Below, piece after piece: positions 35,812 to 37,881 of a DNA stretch of 37,881 nt. The DNA lies in the IMG/VR virus record IMGVR_UViG_3300025846_000008, positions 1-37,881 of that record; one strand, written 5' to 3'. The translations under genes were made by a program, and so were the position numbers. Source of the stretch: a virus. A model generated the notes under the pieces. It had not been told where the DNA came from. It ran no database searches and worked only from the letters and a program-made list of their open reading frames with translations. Position 1 is the first letter of the stretch, and each line of letters starts with the position of its first letter.

Positions 35812-36119
35812 AGATTCGGCGGTCAATGCTCAAGGACACGGTCACCGTCGAGACCTACGCCGGCGACGGCTCCTACGGTCCCGTCTACGCCGAACCCGTC
35901 GTCGTGCCTTGCAACGTGCAGATGAAGCGTCGCCTCGTGAGGACCGCAAGCGGCGACGAAGCTGTGGACATGCCGGTGCTGACCGTCCACCCCGACGACG
36001 TGTCCATGTTCACGCCCGAGACGCGCCTTACGATAGCGGGCCGCGCCAGCACCGTGCTGTCCGTCGCGCCTGAGACGTTTCGCGGGCGCATGAGTCACGC
36101 CGAGGTGAGCGGCTCATGA
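35808..36119 (+). CDS. Head-closure (stopper) protein
   Basis: 103 residues from ATG 35808 (ATGA overlap). Beta-barrel pattern with RRSMLKDTVTVETYAGDG at the start, the middle PCNVQMKRRLVRTASGDE, and the end MFTPETRLTIAGRASTVLSV. These fit small stopper proteins that plug the portal after packaging. Identification is by pattern and gene order. Confidence 0.65.
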   Translation: MKIRRSMLKDTVTVETYAGDGSYGPVYAEPVVVPCNVQMKRRLVRTASGDEAVDMPVLTVHPDDVSMFTPETRLTIAGRASTVLSVAPETFRGRMSHAEVSGS

Positions 36120-36466
36120 CCCTGCACCTCAAATGGTACGGCCCCAAGGTCAAGGACTCCGAGCGCAAGGGCGCGGCGCGGGGGCTCTATTTCGGCGCCG
36201 AGCACGTCGGCGAAGAGTCGGACCGCGTCATTCCGCTCGAAGAGGGCACGCTGGAGCGCTCCAAGGCCGTCAGCGTCGACGAGGGTGCGCTACAGGCCGC
36301 CGTCTCGTATGACACGCCTTACGCGGTCATCCAGCATGAGGATCTGACCTTTCACCACGACGCTGGTCGCCAAGCCAAGTACCTCGAGACGCCAATCAAC
36401 GATGCCGGCGTGAAGCGTAAGGTTGAAGACCTCATCGCCCGCGAGATCAAGGCGGCGCTCGGATGA
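36116..36466 (+). CDS. HK97 gp10-like minor head-tail protein
   Basis: 116 residues from ATG 36116 (ATGA overlap). The order of an N-terminal helix, GLYFGAEHVGEESDRVIPLEEGTLERS, a strand pair ending YDTPYAVIQHEDLTFHHDAG and KYLETPIND with a last helix is the typical gp10-like fold found between stopper and tail terminator genes. Coupled downstream by ATGA. Confidence 0.82.
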   Translation: MTLHLKWYGPKVKDSERKGAARGLYFGAEHVGEESDRVIPLEEGTLERSKAVSVDEGALQAAVSYDTPYAVIQHEDLTFHHDAGRQAKYLETPINDAGVKRKVEDLIAREIKAALG

Positions 36467-36918
36467 CCCTCGCCGCCGGATTCCAGAGCAACCTGCTCAC
36501 CGGCCTCGCCGTCCACCTTGCGGCGAACGGCCTCGGCGCAACCTGGAACACGTCCGGCGCTTACACCGCGCTGCAGACGGGACTCGTGCTCGGCAGCATC
36601 CCGCAGTCGCCAGACCGGATCATCACGCTCACCGTGTACGACTCCGACGACGACCCAGCGCTGTCGGATTCGGCGGTGCGCGTGCAAGTTCGCTGCCGCG
36701 CCGAGGGCGGCGACAAGCGCAAGGTCGACGACCTCGACGATGCCATCTTCAACCTGCTGCAGAACAAGCTCGACGTCACGCTCTCAACGGGTGTCACGGT
36801 CGGGCAGATTCACCGCGTGTCAGGACCGGCCAGCCTCGGGCAAGACGGAAACTCGAGATGGTCCACCTCATCCAACTACTCCGTCGCGGCCCATCGGCCG
36901 TCAGCAAACCGCACGTAA
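36463..36918 (+). CDS. Tail terminator protein
   Basis: 151 residues from ATG 36463 (ATGA overlap). FQSNLLTGLAVHLAANGLGA, a strand block with RIITLTVYDSDDDPALSDSA and VRVQVRCRAEGG, then VDDLDDAIFNLLQNKLDVT and a C-terminal strand, match minor capsid/tail terminator proteins that cap the finished tail tube for joining to the head. The final basic tail (about 130-151) is a little longer than usual. Confidence 0.78.
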   Translation: MTLAAGFQSNLLTGLAVHLAANGLGATWNTSGAYTALQTGLVLGSIPQSPDRIITLTVYDSDDDPALSDSAVRVQVRCRAEGGDKRKVDDLDDAIFNLLQNKLDVTLSTGVTVGQIHRVSGPASLGQDGNSRWSTSSNYSVAAHRPSANRT

Positions 36919-36930
36919 AGGAGCGCGACC

Positions 36931-37449
36931 ATGCCAGTAGCAGCAAGAGTACCCCTCGGCGCCAGCACGTTCGTTCACAAGTGGTGGGTGCAAGTGAACG
37001 ACACAGAAGGTGTGGGCGGCGGTACGTTCGAACTCCCCGAATGGGTCGACATCCTCGGGACAAACGACTTCGTTTTCGCCATTGAGCCCTCGACCGAGGA
37101 CGACGGCGACTTCGACAGCCCCGGCTGGGGCTCCGAAACCACCACGAGCCGCAAATGGAAGGCCGATACAACCCTGCTTCGCAAGACCAAGGAAAACGAC
37201 CCAACCGCCTATGACGACGGGCAGGAGATCTGCCGTGACGCCGGCTTCGAGCTCGGCGCCCTCAACCGCGTCGACGCGCGCATCTTCGAGATGACCGAAG
37301 GCGGCCCCAAGGTCGAGGCCTACCGCGGCTTCGCCTCTGTGCAGTGGGCTCCCGCGGGCGGCGACAACAAGGCTATCGACAAGGTGAAGCTGACCCTCAG
37401 CGGCAGCGGTCTGCTCTCGAAGATCACGCATCCCGCAGCCACCGTCTAA
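36931..37449 (+). CDS. Major tail protein
   Basis: 172 residues, ATG preceded by AAAGGAGCGACC. It is beta-rich with an N-terminal arm, then TFVHKWWVQVNDTEGVGG, WGSETTTSRKWKADTTLLRK, the segment DARIFEMTEGGPKVEAYRGF and VKLTLSGSGLLSKIT as the final strand. These are the features of tube subunits that polymerise into the flexible siphophage tail. It lies just before the chaperone genes, as expected. Confidence 0.85.
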   Translation: MPVAARVPLGASTFVHKWWVQVNDTEGVGGGTFELPEWVDILGTNDFVFAIEPSTEDDGDFDSPGWGSETTTSRKWKADTTLLRKTKENDPTAYDDGQEICRDAGFELGALNRVDARIFEMTEGGPKVEAYRGFASVQWAPAGGDNKAIDKVKLTLSGSGLLSKITHPAATV

Positions 37450-37464
37450 GCCGGGAGGCAGACA

Positions 37465-37881
37465 ATGGCCTTCCGTGATTTGGACGAGTTCCTGACCGTC
37501 AAGCCACTGGTGCTGCCTATCGGGGGGAAGCAGTACGCCTTCCCCGGCGACGTGTCCGGCGAGTCGTGGCTGCTGCTGGAGATCGTCGGTCAGACGATGC
37601 GCTTCGGCGGCGACGTCGACGCAGTGGCGTTCACGAGCGAACAAGAGACCGCGCTCAAGGCCGAGATGTTCGGCGCGACGCGGGACGAGATGATTGCCGA
37701 CGACTGCAGTGGCGCGCAGCTCGACGCCGTCTTCCAGACGCTCCTGTCCTACCACCTCAGCGACCGCAACCTCGAGGTCGCCGAGGCCGTCTGGAACGCG
37801 CAGGGGCAACCCCCGGAAGTGCCGGCCCCGAACCGAGCGGCCCGCCGCAGCAAGAGTACCAAGGCTACGGCGAAGTCGACC
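37465..37881 (+). CDS. Tail assembly chaperone gpG-like, N-terminal part (continues at position 57)
   Basis: 139 codons to the window edge, ATG preceded by CCGGGAGGCAGACA. MAFRDLDEFLTVKPLVLPIG and a helical part (SGESWLLLEIVGQTMRFGG, AVFQTLLSYHLSDRNLEVAE) are typical. After about residue 115 the zero frame turns basic (RAARRSKSTKATAKS) while the -1 frame becomes plausible protein, which marks the slippage zone at about 37800-37830. The zero-frame product ends at 152. The chaperones help fold and coat the tape measure. Confidence 0.85.
   Translation, partial: MAFRDLDEFLTVKPLVLPIGGKQYAFPGDVSGESWLLLEIVGQTMRFGGDVDAVAFTSEQETALKAEMFGATRDEMIADDCSGAQLDAVFQTLLSYHLSDRNLEVAEAVWNAQGQPPEVPAPNRAARRSKSTKATAKST
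37800..37830 (+). promoter_or_regulatory. Probable -1 frameshift zone of the tail chaperone
   Basis: The switch must occur near here. The best slip site is the C5 run at 37810-37814 (zero-frame codons CCC-CCG, -1 reading ACC-CCC). The A-site re-pairs well and the P-site poorly. A second option is GCC-CCG at 37825. Neither is a textbook heptamer. Confidence 0.4.
37826..37881. repeat. Terminal direct repeat, right copy (circular closure)
   Basis: Exact copy of positions 1-56. It lies inside the tail assembly chaperone gene. Joining the two ends restores both that gene and its -1 frame extension. Confidence 0.97.

Overview
This window is a complete, circularly closed genome of a temperate tailed phage with siphophage-type tail genes. 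The first 56 bases are repeated exactly as the last 56, so the unique circle is 37,825 bp. The cut falls inside the tail assembly chaperone gene, which runs off the right end and resumes at the left. Every supportable gene is on the + strand. The DNA is G+C-rich, GTG starts are common, and genes are packed with 4-base ATGA/GTGA overlaps. Several candidate promoters place a TANNNT hexamer just before a start codon, as in leaderless transcription. The attP copies the 3' end of a tRNA-Arg(ACG) gene. Together these suggest an actinobacterial or similar high-G+C host; the host is an inference.

Layout, following the circle. Packaging and head (24408-36918): a Cys-pair protein and an out-of-register HTH reading frame, a ParB-methyltransferase fusion, a phospholipase-D-like protein, small and large terminase, portal, a minor capsid (MuF-type) gene split by a metallopeptidase-like module, scaffold, major capsid protein, and head-tail connectors. 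Tail (36931-8223, across the junction): major tail protein, tail assembly chaperones with a predicted -1 frameshift, tape measure, and minor tail, fibre and tail-tip proteins. Lysis (8234-11798): membrane proteins, a CHAP endolysin, a secreted transglycosylase-like protein, two DNA-binding-type proteins and a holin-like protein. Regulatory gap (11799-11972), then a long early operon (11973-22633): an excisionase-like HTH protein, many tiny Cys-pair proteins, ERF annealing protein, Dam-family methyltransferase, SSB, a RecA-like helicase and a VRR-NUC nuclease. Integration module (22646-24200): tyrosine integrase and attP.

The most unusual structure is regulatory. Three sites (9937, 16454 and 24356) share CTCCTCCAAC, 12 bases, TANNNT, 6 bases, then ATG or GTG. 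They look like a phage-specific promoter class, placed before lysis, before the single-stranded-DNA/helicase half of the early operon, and before the packaging operon. The copy in front of packaging is abutted by twelve perfect 11-bp tandem repeats, each junction forming a GATC, and the phage carries a Dam-family methyltransferase. Other notable features are an iteron-like array in two reading registers at the end of the helicase gene, a toxin-like metallopeptidase and small companion gene that split the minor capsid gene, a tail-tip gene apparently interrupted in the same manner, and a six-codon leader peptide whose stop codon abuts a GC hairpin in the lysis region. No classical repressor is recognisable.
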